In this document: piece by piece, positions 46,670 to 54,335 of the stretch
Layout: every line of letters starts with the position of its first letter
How positions within the stretch are numbered: position 1 is the stretch's first letter
NCBI GenBank assembly: GCA_024277115.1
Contig: JAJRVW010000017.1
Span: 18,333 to 82,332, forward strand
From: Calditrichota bacterium
GTDB lineage: Bacteria; Calditrichota; Calditrichia; Calditrichales; J004
Direction: 5' to 3'
Length of the DNA stretch: 64,000 nucleotides
Notes under the pieces: model-generated
What the model saw: the letters and a program-made list of their open reading frames with translations, nothing else
Database searches by the model: none
Told to the model about the DNA's origin: nothing
Position numbers and translations under genes: made by a program

Positions 46670-46697
46670 GTAGAGATGCGATTTATTACGTCTCTAC
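46670..46697. repeat. Short hairpin repeat (REP-like), imperfect copy
   Basis: GTAGAGATGCGA ... CGTCTCTAC palindrome just upstream of the first permease gene; it is an imperfect copy of the perfect hairpin at 47950-47977. This sequence type is dispersed in many genomes. Confidence 0.6.
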
Positions 46698-46711
46698 CTT
46701 AAGGATATGCC

Positions 46712-46909
46712 ATGCTTCTCAAACTTGCCTGGAAAAATATCTGGCGTAACAAAAAACGGACCCTGATCGTTTCGGCCTCGGTATATTTTGCCGTCATTCT
46801 TGCCGTTATTATGCGTTCGGCCCAACTTGGGTCATACAGTTACATGATCCATTCATCGGCAAAAATGCAAACCGGCTACCTGCAAATCCAGGGCAAAGGC
46901 TTTTGGTAA
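46712..46909 (+). CDS. ABC transporter permease 1 (FtsX/MacB type), N-terminal part, ended by in-frame TAA
   Basis: 65 codons beginning LLKLAWKNIWRNKKRTLIVSASVYFAVILAVIM, the first membrane helix of a LolC/E-MacB-type permease, then TGYLQIQGKGFW and TAA at 46907-46909. The same frame remains open to 47926 with the rest of the permease. As it stands only one membrane helix would be made. Confidence 0.75.
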   Translation: MLLKLAWKNIWRNKKRTLIVSASVYFAVILAVIMRSAQLGSYSYMIHSSAKMQTGYLQIQGKGFW

Positions 46910-47926
46910 AACCGTTCCCTCGACAAAAGCATCAAACTATCCCCTGCTTTTTTAGATTCGCTTGCCGGGCTGCCGCACATCACCTCAATCACCCCAAGGC
47001 TGGAAACATTTGCCCTGCTCTCCCGCGACAGCATCACAAAAGTGGCGGCTGTGGTTGGCATCGATCCACAAAAAGAAGAAGCCATGACCGGCTTAAAAGA
47101 ACGGCTTGTTTCAGGCGCATTCCTTACAAATTCCGATACAGGCATGTTGTTGGCCGAAGGGTTGGCCCGGAGGATGAAAATCGGGATTGGCGATTCCCTG
47201 ATTCTTTACGGTTCCGGTTATCACGGGCACATTGCCGCCGCTGCGCTGACAGTGCATGGCATTGTAAAACTGCCTTTGCCCCAAATGAATAATCAACTGG
47301 CTTTTTTGGAATTAAAAAACGCACAGTTTATTTATGCCGCGCCGGGGCTTATAACTTCCCTCTCTATCATGATTGATAATATTGCCCATTTGGCCCAAAC
47401 CGATACGGCTGTGCATACATTGATCAACAAAAAAAGCACTGTGATGACCTGGGACGAAATGATGCCCGAGCTGGTGCAAAGCATACAGGTAGACAATGCC
47501 GGCGGCCTGATAATGGTTGGGATTTTATACATGGTTATCGCCTTTGGGATTTTTGGGACCATTATGATGATGACAGCCGAGCGTGAGAAGGAATTTGGTA
47601 TTTTAAACGGCATTGGGATGAAAAAAAATAAACTGATTTTTGTCTCCATCCTTGAAAGTTTTATGGTTTCATTTATTGGGGTAATTGCCGGGGTCCTCTC
47701 AAGCATCCCAATCACCTATTATTATAAAAGTAACCCCATTGTGCTAAGCGGCGACTCCGCCAAGGCCTGGGTAAGCCTGGGGATTGAGCCCATAATGACT
47801 TTTAGCGTCGATCCGACAATTTATCTCTCGCAATCAATAATTGTATTTATTATTGCGTTGATTTGTGCATTCTATCCGCTGTTTTTTATAAGTAAACTGA
47901 ATGTTGTATCGGCCATGCGTAAATAA
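46910..47926 (+). CDS. ABC transporter permease 1, C-terminal part
   Basis: In-frame continuation after the TAA (NRSLDKSIKLSPAFLDSLAGL...). It contains the periplasmic MacB-PCD-like domain ('VVGIDPQKEEAMTGLKERLVSGAFLTNSDTGMLLAEGLARRMKIGIGDSLIL') and the FtsX domain with three helices ('MMTAEREKEFGILNGIGMKKNKLIFVSILESFMVSFIGVIAG', ending FISKLNVVSAMRK). The full protein would be about 404 aa, normal for the family. It may be translated from an internal ATG, which would lack the first helix. Confidence 0.78.
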   Translation, partial: NRSLDKSIKLSPAFLDSLAGLPHITSITPRLETFALLSRDSITKVAAVVGIDPQKEEAMTGLKERLVSGAFLTNSDTGMLLAEGLARRMKIGIGDSLILYGSGYHGHIAAAALTVHGIVKLPLPQMNNQLAFLELKNAQFIYAAPGLITSLSIMIDNIAHLAQTDTAVHTLINKKSTVMTWDEMMPELVQSIQVDNAGGLIMVGILYMVIAFGIFGTIMMMTAEREKEFGILNGIGMKKNKLIFVSILESFMVSFIGVIAGVLSSIPITYYYKSNPIVLSGDSAKAWVSLGIEPIMTFSVDPTIYLSQSIIVFIIALICAFYPLFFISKLNVVSAMRK

Positions 47927-47949
47927 CGGGTTATGGCAACACAATCACG

Positions 47950-47977
47950 GTAGAGACGCGATAAATCGCGTCTCTAC
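47950..47977. repeat. Short perfect hairpin repeat (REP-like)
   Basis: Perfect 12-bp arms GTAGAGACGCGA and TCGCGTCTCTAC with loop TAAA, between the two permease genes. No T-run follows, so it is not a classical terminator. Confidence 0.75.
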
Positions 47978-48023
47978 GCCCTGGTCATAAAAAAAATTAT
48001 ATTTAATTTGTTAGGGAAAATCC

Positions 48024-48149
48024 ATGTTACTTCAGTTGGCCTGGAAAAATATCTGGCGTAATAAAAAACGCAGCACGGTAATAATTTTTGCGATCTTGTT
48101 GGGATTATGGGCTGGGCTTTTCTCCGGTGCAACCATGATGGGCATGGCC
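48024..48149 (+). CDS. ABC transporter permease 2, N-terminal part, ended by in-frame TAA
   Basis: 41 codons starting LLQLAWKNIWRNKKRSTVII, nearly the same start as permease 1, with the first helix and GATMMGMA before TAA at 48147-48149. Family members usually continue with a Glu or Gln here (GMAEQM-type). The frame is open on to 49241. Confidence 0.75.
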
Positions 48150-49241
48150 TAATCCATGGTAAATTCGGCCATAGAACGCTATCTTGGCCATATTCAAATC
48201 CATACAAAAAAGTTTCAGGATGACAGGCAAATTGGTTATGACCTGAAAAACCTGGAAGCGCTTCGAAAAATTATTGGGGCGCAAGATTCTATCCTTGCTT
48301 TTTCGGAACGGACAATTATCGAAGGGATGGCCGCTTCGGCAGCTTCATCCTTTGGTGTGCAAATTACCGGGATCGATCCGGCCAAAGAAAAAAAGGTGAT
48401 TGGCCTGAACAAAAAAGTGGTAGAAGGCGGCTTTTTAGAATCAAAAAGAAAGAACCAGATCCTCGTCGGGAAAAAACTGGCCGCGCGCCTTAACCTGAAA
48501 ATGCGTTCTAAAATAATTCTAACTTTTCAAGACAAAAAGGGTGAGATAATTTATCTGGCATGCCGCATTACCGGCATCTTTAAAACCGAATCCACAACTT
48601 TTGATGAATCGACGGTTTTTTTAAAACAAAAAGATTTGATGCGTGCCTTACAGATTAAAAAACCGATGATACATGAGATTGCCATCCGTGTAAAATCGCC
48701 TGATTTTGTAAACAAAGTGGAAAATAATTTGGCCGCTTTACTACCCGGTTTAAAAATAGAAAGCTGGAAAAACCTGGCGCCCGAACTGGCCTTTATCTCA
48801 TCATCGATGGAAGTATTTACTTATCTGTTTGTTTCAATCATCCTGTTTGCCCTGCTGTTTGGCATCACAAATAATATGCTGATGTCGGTGATGGAACGTA
48901 TCCGCGAGCTGGGCATTTTAACTGCCGTGGGTATGAAAAAATCCCGGATTTTTATAATGATCCTTTCCGAGACCATCATGCTCTCTTTAACCGGCGGAAT
49001 TTTAGGCATGGTTTTAGGCAATATAACAATTGACTATTTTAATGAGACAGGGATTGATCTTTCGGCCTTTGCCCATGGATTGGAAAATTTTGGTTCGGGT
49101 ACGATGCTCTACCCTTTTTTACCGGCGCCCATGTATATCGGCTTAACACTGATGATTTTTGTGGCCGCTAATTTTGCCGCCATTTTACCGGCATGGAAGG
49201 CGACGCATCTTGTTCCGGCCGAGGCGATCAGGACGTATTAA
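48150..49241 (+). CDS. ABC transporter permease 2, C-terminal part
   Basis: In-frame continuation (SMVNSAIERYLGHIQIHTKKF...). Periplasmic domain with 'GVQITGIDPAKEKKVIGLNKKVVEGGFLESKRKNQILVGKKLAARLNLKMRSKIIL', then the FtsX helices 'MLMSVMERIRELGILTAVGMKKSRIFIMILSETIMLSLTGGILGMVLG' and the end 'FAAILPAWKATHLVPAEAIRTY', typical of LolC/E-MacB permeases. Full length would be about 405 aa. An ATG at 48156 could restart translation without the first helix, which should impair insertion. Confidence 0.8.
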
Positions 49242-49351
49242 GATTGGAAGATTATTGAGTGTTCTTTATCGGGAAAAGATCGAAAAGAATGCACGCTTTT
49301 TAAATACAGGGCAAGAAAAAAATTTTAACACAAAAATTTCGTGAGGAAATA

Positions 49352-50020
49352 ATGGCGCTCATAGAATTAAAAAACATTACCAAAACATACAATACAACGG
49401 TTGTTCCCGTTCATGCCCTGCGTGATGTAAACCTAAGCATCGAACAAAAAGAATTTACTTCGATTGTCGGACCATCGGGATCGGGTAAAACTACCTTGTT
49501 AAATATTTTGGGTGGACTGGATAAGCCCACATCGGGGCAGGTGATCATTGATAATAAAGAAATTACCTCGATGCCGGCTGGGAAGTTGGTTGATTTCCGT
49601 TTAAATAATATTGGGTTTGTTTTTCAGGCCTACAACCTTATTCCGGTTTTAACTGCGCTAGAGAATGTAGAATTTATCATGCTCTTGCAAAATATCCCCA
49701 AAAAAGAACGCAAACAAAAAGCCGAACTCCTTTTGCAAGACGTGGGCCTGGGCGAGCGTATGGAGAGCCGGCCGTCGCAGCTCTCCGGCGGGCAACAGCA
49801 ACGTGTGGCCGTCGCCCGTGCCCTGGCCTCGCACCCGGCATTTGTTTTGGCCGATGAACCAACTGCCAATCTGGATTCTGAATCGGCCGAGGCCTTGTTG
49901 GACATGATGGAAGCCATGAACGAAAAACATGGCATGACTTTTATTTTCTCCACACATGACGCGCGGGTAATTAAAAGGGCCCGGCGGGTTATTACACTTG
50001 AGGATGGAAGGGTTAAATAA
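49352..50020 (+). CDS. ABC transporter ATPase, LolD/MacB type
   Basis: 222 aa. Walker [10 protein letters not shown] (residues 38-46), Q-loop in [20 protein letters not shown], signature [15 protein letters not shown], Walker [13 protein letters not shown] and the switch His in IFSTHD are all intact. It energises the two permeases, together with the LolA-like protein, in a lipoprotein- or lipid-export system. Its TAA is followed with no gap by the repeat-derived TTG start of the outer-membrane protein gene. Confidence 0.93.
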   Translation: MALIELKNITKTYNTTVVPVHALRDVNLSIEQKEFTSIVGPSGSGKTTLLNILGGLDKPTSGQVIIDNKEITSMPAGKLVDFRLNNIGFVFQAYNLIPVLTALENVEFIMLLQNIPKKERKQKAELLLQDVGLGERMESRPSQLSGGQQQRVAVARALASHPAFVLADEPTANLDSESAEALLDMMEAMNEKHGMTFIFSTHDARVIKRARRVITLEDGRVK

Positions 50021-50110
50021 TTGGAAATTGGAAATTGGAAATTGGAAATTGGAAATTGGAAATTGGAAATTGGAAATTGGAAATTGGAAATTGGAAATTG
50101 GAAATTGGAA
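50021..50110. repeat. Heptanucleotide tandem repeat (TTGGAAA) forming a gene start
   Basis: Twelve perfect TTGGAAA units plus a final TTGGAA cover 90 bp directly after the ATPase stop codon. It is read as coding sequence (EIGNWKL three-unit periods) at the start of the following barrel gene. Perfect copies imply recent expansion by slippage. Confidence 0.95.
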
Positions 50111-51301
50111 AAACTTATCTTTATTCAAATAATCTTGTCAACTTTTTTTTGGACGTGTTCGGCCTTAGCGCAGGATAACTGGGAAACCTATGGATACGCC
50201 AAATATCTTTTTTCTTCAACGGAAAATGACCTTCTCTCAAAGAATACGTTGACCGATCATCAAATTCACCTTCGGTTGAACAATCGCTGGTATGCCACGG
50301 AAAATTTGACTGCCGGGCTTGAGCTGCGCTTGCGTGGTTTTTATGGCGGTTTGGTGGAAAACCAATTTTTAACAGAACAAACGGTGGTCACCAACTATCC
50401 ATACACTAATTTGGGATCCGTTTTCCGGGATAAAAAATCAAGCCTGGCTTACGGCCAAATTGATCGATTATTTTTAGATTATAATTTCGGTGACTGGCAA
50501 TTTACATTGGGCCGCCAACGCATCGCCTGGGGCACAAGTTTTGTCTGGAATATCACCGACCTGTTTAACCCGCAATCTATCCTTGATTTTGATTATGAGG
50601 AAAAACCCGGTTCAGATGCTGTGCGCATCCAATATTTTACAGATGTGGATGGGCGGTTGGAGTTGGTTATAAAACCATCCCCGGATCGGTATGAACGCTC
50701 TGCTGCCCTACTATGGCTTTTTAATAATTGGGATTATGATTTTTATCTGATCGGCGCCTGGCAGTATGACAGGCCTGTTTTGGCAGCCGCCTTTGCCGGG
50801 GACATCCGGGGCGCGGGTTTTCGTGGCGAGTTTAAAATGAGTGATAAAATTTCACGTTCTCAGTTAGGCAGTACTTTTATTCCATTTATCAACACAAATT
50901 ATTCCGATTCCAATGTCAAAAGTATAAGCGCCGTAATATCGATTGATTATACTTTTGCCAGTTCGCTCTATCTCAACAGCGAGATACTTTACAATTCAAT
51001 TGGGAAAACAAAAAATACAGGAATTTACGCCCCTCAGGCAATCAAAGCCGGATTGCTCTCGCCGGCACACATATCCCTTTTTTTTGAGACGGCTTACGAT
51101 TTACATCCTTTATTACGCGGAGATATTTTTGTCCTTTTCAACCCGGATGATGAATCTATGATAGTCGCCCCGTCCCTAAGTTGGTCGGTAATTACAAATC
51201 TGGATTTATATTTAATTGGATTTATTGCAGACGGGGATTTATTGTCAGAATTTGGCAGTTTTGGTAAAGCCCTTTTTTTACGGACAAAGTTTTCTTTTTA
51301 G
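50021..51301 (+). CDS. Outer-membrane beta-barrel protein of the exporter operon
   Basis: Up to 426 codons from TTG 50021, or 398 from the last in-frame TTG at 50105 ([22 protein letters not shown], an ordinary signal peptide). The mature part ([20 protein letters not shown]...; [42 protein letters not shown]) resembles alginate-export/DUF1302-like porins, and the chain ends in Phe. It likely forms the outer-membrane acceptor or porin for the TetR-controlled exporter. GGAAGG at 50006-50011 could serve as ribosome-binding site; coupling to the ATPase stop is likely. Which start is used depends on repeat copy number. Confidence 0.78.
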   Translation: MEIGNWKLEIGNWKLEIGNWKLEIGNWKLEKLIFIQIILSTFFWTCSALAQDNWETYGYAKYLFSSTENDLLSKNTLTDHQIHLRLNNRWYATENLTAGLELRLRGFYGGLVENQFLTEQTVVTNYPYTNLGSVFRDKKSSLAYGQIDRLFLDYNFGDWQFTLGRQRIAWGTSFVWNITDLFNPQSILDFDYEEKPGSDAVRIQYFTDVDGRLELVIKPSPDRYERSAALLWLFNNWDYDFYLIGAWQYDRPVLAAAFAGDIRGAGFRGEFKMSDKISRSQLGSTFIPFINTNYSDSNVKSISAVISIDYTFASSLYLNSEILYNSIGKTKNTGIYAPQAIKAGLLSPAHISLFFETAYDLHPLLRGDIFVLFNPDDESMIVAPSLSWSVITNLDLYLIGFIADGDLLSEFGSFGKALFLRTKFSF

Positions 51302-51323
51302 AACCTAAATTATAAATTTTAAC

Positions 51324-51590
51324 CCGTTGTGCGAATTAGAAAAAATAGAAACAAAATAATTCCAACTAAATTTTTACAATAGGCCGCTCCGATGGAGCTT
51401 CTTGAAAACTATTGCGATTTTTGTTCTACAAATAGAACGTCCTTACAGGACGAAATAAAAAATTCCAATAGGAATGGTCTATTTGTAGAAAAAATGAATT
51501 TCTATGTTAGTAAAAGTTCCATAGGAACGACCTGCTTTTAAAATTTTACAACTATTATCAACAAATATGCTATTCTAATTCGCACAACGG
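51324..51590. repeat. Non-coding inverted-repeat element with 18-bp arms
   Basis: CCGTTGTGCGAATTAGAA (51324-51341) is perfectly inverted at 51573-51590. The interior contains further short palindromes (TCTACAAATAGA against its mirror TCTATTTGTAGA; CGTCC...GGACG; TTCC.ATAGGAA). MITE-like, no open frame. It fills most of the 398-bp gap 51302-51699. Confidence 0.65.
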
Positions 51591-51622
51591 TTAAATTTTA
51601 AACAGGATTTTTGGAATGAATC

Positions 51623-51660
51623 GACTGTGTCGATTTGTTTTAACACACATTGACACAGTC
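51623..51660. repeat. Hairpin with 9-bp arms
   Basis: GACTGTGTC (51623-51631) pairs with GACACAGTC (51652-51660); each arm also lies in its own local palindrome (AATCGACTGTGTCGATT, CATTGACACAGTCAATG). No T-run. Possibly part of another small repeat next to the inverted-repeat element. Confidence 0.35.
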
Positions 51661-51699
51661 AATGCAGTCCAAAAAAAACTATATTTCAGGATTAGCAGG

Positions 51700-52092
51700 T
51701 TAAATTTTTATACCGTTTTGGCTTGCCAATTTTTTAAGACGCTTATCGTTTGTCATTAAAAAAGCGTTATGACGACGGGCCAGCACCAGATAAAGCATGT
51801 CATAAACAGAATGATTGGATTGACAGGCCAGGGAGAAGGCCTCGGCATAAAGATTTTTTGAATTGGTCAAATCGTCTACCAATGCAATGGCATTTTCTAT
51901 TAATCCCTCACAAAGAGAAATTGGTAAGTCCTCAAAAGTGTGGTACTTCCAAAAAACATTTGTCACTTCAGCGATAAATAAATCCGGTGCGATTACTGCT
52001 TCTGCTTTTGTTAGCGGCAATTTAAAAAGAGAAGCCTTCGGCCTGTTCAAGGCAATTTCTATGGCAGCGCTTGCATCAATAACTACTATCAT
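51700..52092 (-). CDS. vapC: PIN-domain toxin (VapC type)
   Basis: 130 aa. Catalytic acids appear as VIDASAAIE (Asp6), FIAEVTNVFWK (Glu42), SVYDMLYLVLA and TNDKRL. Full-length PIN RNase toxin. Its ATG overlaps the antitoxin stop by 4 nt. Distinct from the PIN toxin at 35108 in sequence. Confidence 0.87.
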   Translation of the reverse strand: MIVVIDASAAIEIALNRPKASLFKLPLTKAEAVIAPDLFIAEVTNVFWKYHTFEDLPISLCEGLIENAIALVDDLTNSKNLYAEAFSLACQSNHSVYDMLYLVLARRHNAFLMTNDKRLKKLASQNGIKI

Positions 52093-52337
52093 CTTTTCCG
52101 GTCTGCTTTAATCATTAAAAGGGGATCGCTTAAATCCAAGGAATTAGTTTGCTCTGCCAGCATTTCGAGGGACTTTAAAACTTTTATCCGTTTTTGCTGA
52201 TTGCTTAAGCCTAAATTAAGCCCTTTTCCAAGTATATATGCTGTTTGCTGGGATAAGCTGCGACGCTCCCTCCGTGCATCTTCTTTAAGCCGGTTGTAAA
52301 TATAATCCGGTAAATCCCTTATTTGTAGAGTTGCCAC
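52089..52337 (-). CDS. FitA/VapB-like ribbon-helix-helix antitoxin
   Basis: 82 aa. 'ATLQIRDLPDYIYNRLKEDARRERRSLSQQTAYIL' is a typical N-terminal ribbon-helix-helix of FitA-type antitoxins; the C-terminal tail should wrap the PIN toxin. It starts with normal ATG and forms a two-gene unit with the downstream toxin. Confidence 0.85.
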   Translation of the reverse strand: MATLQIRDLPDYIYNRLKEDARRERRSLSQQTAYILGKGLNLGLSNQQKRIKVLKSLEMLAEQTNSLDLSDPLLMIKADRKR

Positions 52338-52476
52338 CCGCCCTCCTGATTGAATTTTTATTTATAATAATGCAATTTTCAGCATTATGCAACAAAAGCC
52401 AGTTGGCCATATAAAATTATTTGCCATCAAAATCGCTCGACCCTACTTTTAACCAAACAAACCCAACAGGACAGTC

Positions 52477-53610
52477 ATGAAAACTCTTTCAATCCCTTTT
52501 TTTATCTTATTCTTCCTTTTCATCAACCAACTTTTTTGTGAGGACTACCCGATGCGACCTACCAATGAAAACCACATCCTTTTTGTCGGCACTTATACCG
52601 GGGACAGTACGCAGGGCATAGAAGTTTATGAAGTAGACCAAACCGGGTTATTGACATTTAAAAGCATCCAGAAAAATATAGAAAACGCTTCATACCTTGC
52701 CATTTCGCCGGACAAAGAATTTTTATATACTGCCAATGAAATCACCGATTTCACTGATAAGAAGGACGGCTATATCAGCGCCTATAAAATTAATCAAAAA
52801 ACAGGTGGCCTTACTTTTATAAATAATATGTCTTCGCAGGGCGGCGCACCCTGTTATATAACAACCTCACTGGATGGAAAAATTTTACTGGTCAGTAATT
52901 ATTTGGGCGGGAAAGTAGCAACATTTATGACAGATAACGGGCAGATAGGAAAGCCGGTATCCATATTTAATCAGGATAAAGAGGGGCTTAAAATAATGGC
53001 CCCTAATATGCCGCACATGCACTCGATACAACTTAACACGCAAAACACCATGGCCTTTGCCAGCGATTTGGGCAATGACAAAATCTATTTTTACGGTTTT
53101 GATAAAAAAACGGGTCAGCTTTCTTTCTCGCAAAAATCGATTCAGTTAACAAACGGCGCCGGGCCGCGTCATTTTGAGTTTAGCGCCAATGGCCGATATA
53201 TTTATATTTTAAATGAACATAACAGCACCATCGAAATTTTTAATTTAAGTACACAAAACCGTCTACAAATTATTGGAACCATTCCCAAAGATTTTTCAGG
53301 TAAAAACTATCCTGCCGATATTCATTTCGCGCCATCGGGAGATTACCTGTACGCCACAAACCGCGGGCACAACAGCCTGGCTATTTTTAAGGTTGACAAA
53401 AAAAAGGGAACACTGGAATTTTTAGGGACAGAACCGGTTAATGGCGATTGGCCACGGAATTTCATGATCGACCCGCACGGAAAATTTATCCTGGTGGCCA
53501 ACCAAAAAAGTAAAAATATTGTTTCTTTTAAGATTGGAAAAGGCGGTAGCTTAAAACTAATCCAAAATACAAAAACAGTCGCTTCACCTGCTTGTTTAAA
53601 AGTGTTGTAG
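52477..53610 (+). CDS. Exported lactonase-like seven-bladed propeller protein
   Basis: 377 aa with a signal peptide (hydrophobic, ending QLFCED; a Cys at residue 21 makes a lipoprotein possible). 'HILFVGTYTGDSTQGIEVYEVDQTGLL', 'NASYLAISPDKEFLYTANE', 'GAGPRHFEFSANGRYIYILNEHNSTIEIF' and 'YPADIHFAPSGDYLYATNRGHNSLAIF' identify the lactonase/6-phosphogluconolactonase YbhE-type propeller (PF10282). Export argues against the cytosolic pentose-phosphate role; it could be an extracytoplasmic lactonase. Converges with the next gene, 8 bp apart. Confidence 0.85.
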   Translation: MKTLSIPFFILFFLFINQLFCEDYPMRPTNENHILFVGTYTGDSTQGIEVYEVDQTGLLTFKSIQKNIENASYLAISPDKEFLYTANEITDFTDKKDGYISAYKINQKTGGLTFINNMSSQGGAPCYITTSLDGKILLVSNYLGGKVATFMTDNGQIGKPVSIFNQDKEGLKIMAPNMPHMHSIQLNTQNTMAFASDLGNDKIYFYGFDKKTGQLSFSQKSIQLTNGAGPRHFEFSANGRYIYILNEHNSTIEIFNLSTQNRLQIIGTIPKDFSGKNYPADIHFAPSGDYLYATNRGHNSLAIFKVDKKKGTLEFLGTEPVNGDWPRNFMIDPHGKFILVANQKSKNIVSFKIGKGGSLKLIQNTKTVASPACLKVL

Positions 53611-53618
53611 CCTTCAGC

Positions 53619-54185
53619 TTATATACGGAAGGAAAGCCCCAAATTAATCAGGCCCTTATATCCCACGCCAAAAGCTGTATTCAGGTAAAGCCGATGCCCT
53701 ATTTTCATCTCGATCAGTTTTAAATAATACGCGGGGGCAAAGCTGGTACTGCCTTTGAGGGACAATCCAAAATCACTACGGACCTGCGCATCTATATACA
53801 CGATTCCCAGCCCGAAACCGGCATAAGTTTGTAACCAGCCCCAATCTACATAACGGAAACTCCACTCGGCAGCGAGAATGTATTCCTGTTTAAGCAGAGT
53901 CCCAACATCATGCGTTCCTGCCATGATATGTTCACCATCGCGGTCATAACCAAAATAGAGGCCATAACTTCTGTCATCTCTGTAATAATAGTCATAATTT
54001 ATATTGAACTGAGTTGGCGCATCCTGTTCATAATCATACTTATCCGAGTTTTTATACACATCTTTATAAGCGCGCAATTGGGACGAGGTTGCGCCGCTAA
54101 CAGAAACCTTTATTTCATGTTTGTGTTCTTGTGCTACGAGGATGTTTAAGAATAAAAAAAACTGTACGAATATGAATGTTTTCAT
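53619..54185 (-). CDS. Small outer-membrane barrel-like protein, function unknown
   Basis: 188 aa with signal peptide ending ILVAQ. Tyr-rich alternating strands (FNINYDYYYRDDRSYGLYFGYDR, WGWLQTYAGFGLGIVYIDAQ) and a terminal aromatic-hydrophobic strand (LINLGLSFRI) indicate an 8-strand type barrel. I do not recognise a specific family. Confidence 0.6.
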   Translation of the reverse strand: MKTFIFVQFFLFLNILVAQEHKHEIKVSVSGATSSQLRAYKDVYKNSDKYDYEQDAPTQFNINYDYYYRDDRSYGLYFGYDRDGEHIMAGTHDVGTLLKQEYILAAEWSFRYVDWGWLQTYAGFGLGIVYIDAQVRSDFGLSLKGSTSFAPAYYLKLIEMKIGHRLYLNTAFGVGYKGLINLGLSFRI

Positions 54186-54335
54186 TTTGTTTATCCCGGA
54201 AGACTGAAAGTTTTATGTATTGAGATAAGTTTAATTCCTATCTGTTTTAAAATCAACCATAAAATTTGATTAATAAAAATTTTGCATCTAATTCAAATTC
54301 CTTACATTTAGGCCACAAAAGTTAAGGAGCACTAA

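Noticed and set aside
50021-50110. CRISPR-like array
   Set aside because: Units are 7 bp, perfectly tandem and without spacers.
49658-50128. Long reverse-strand open frame with repeated FQFPISN
   Set aside because: It is the reverse reading of the heptanucleotide repeat and of the ATPase gene, which is unmistakable on the plus strand.
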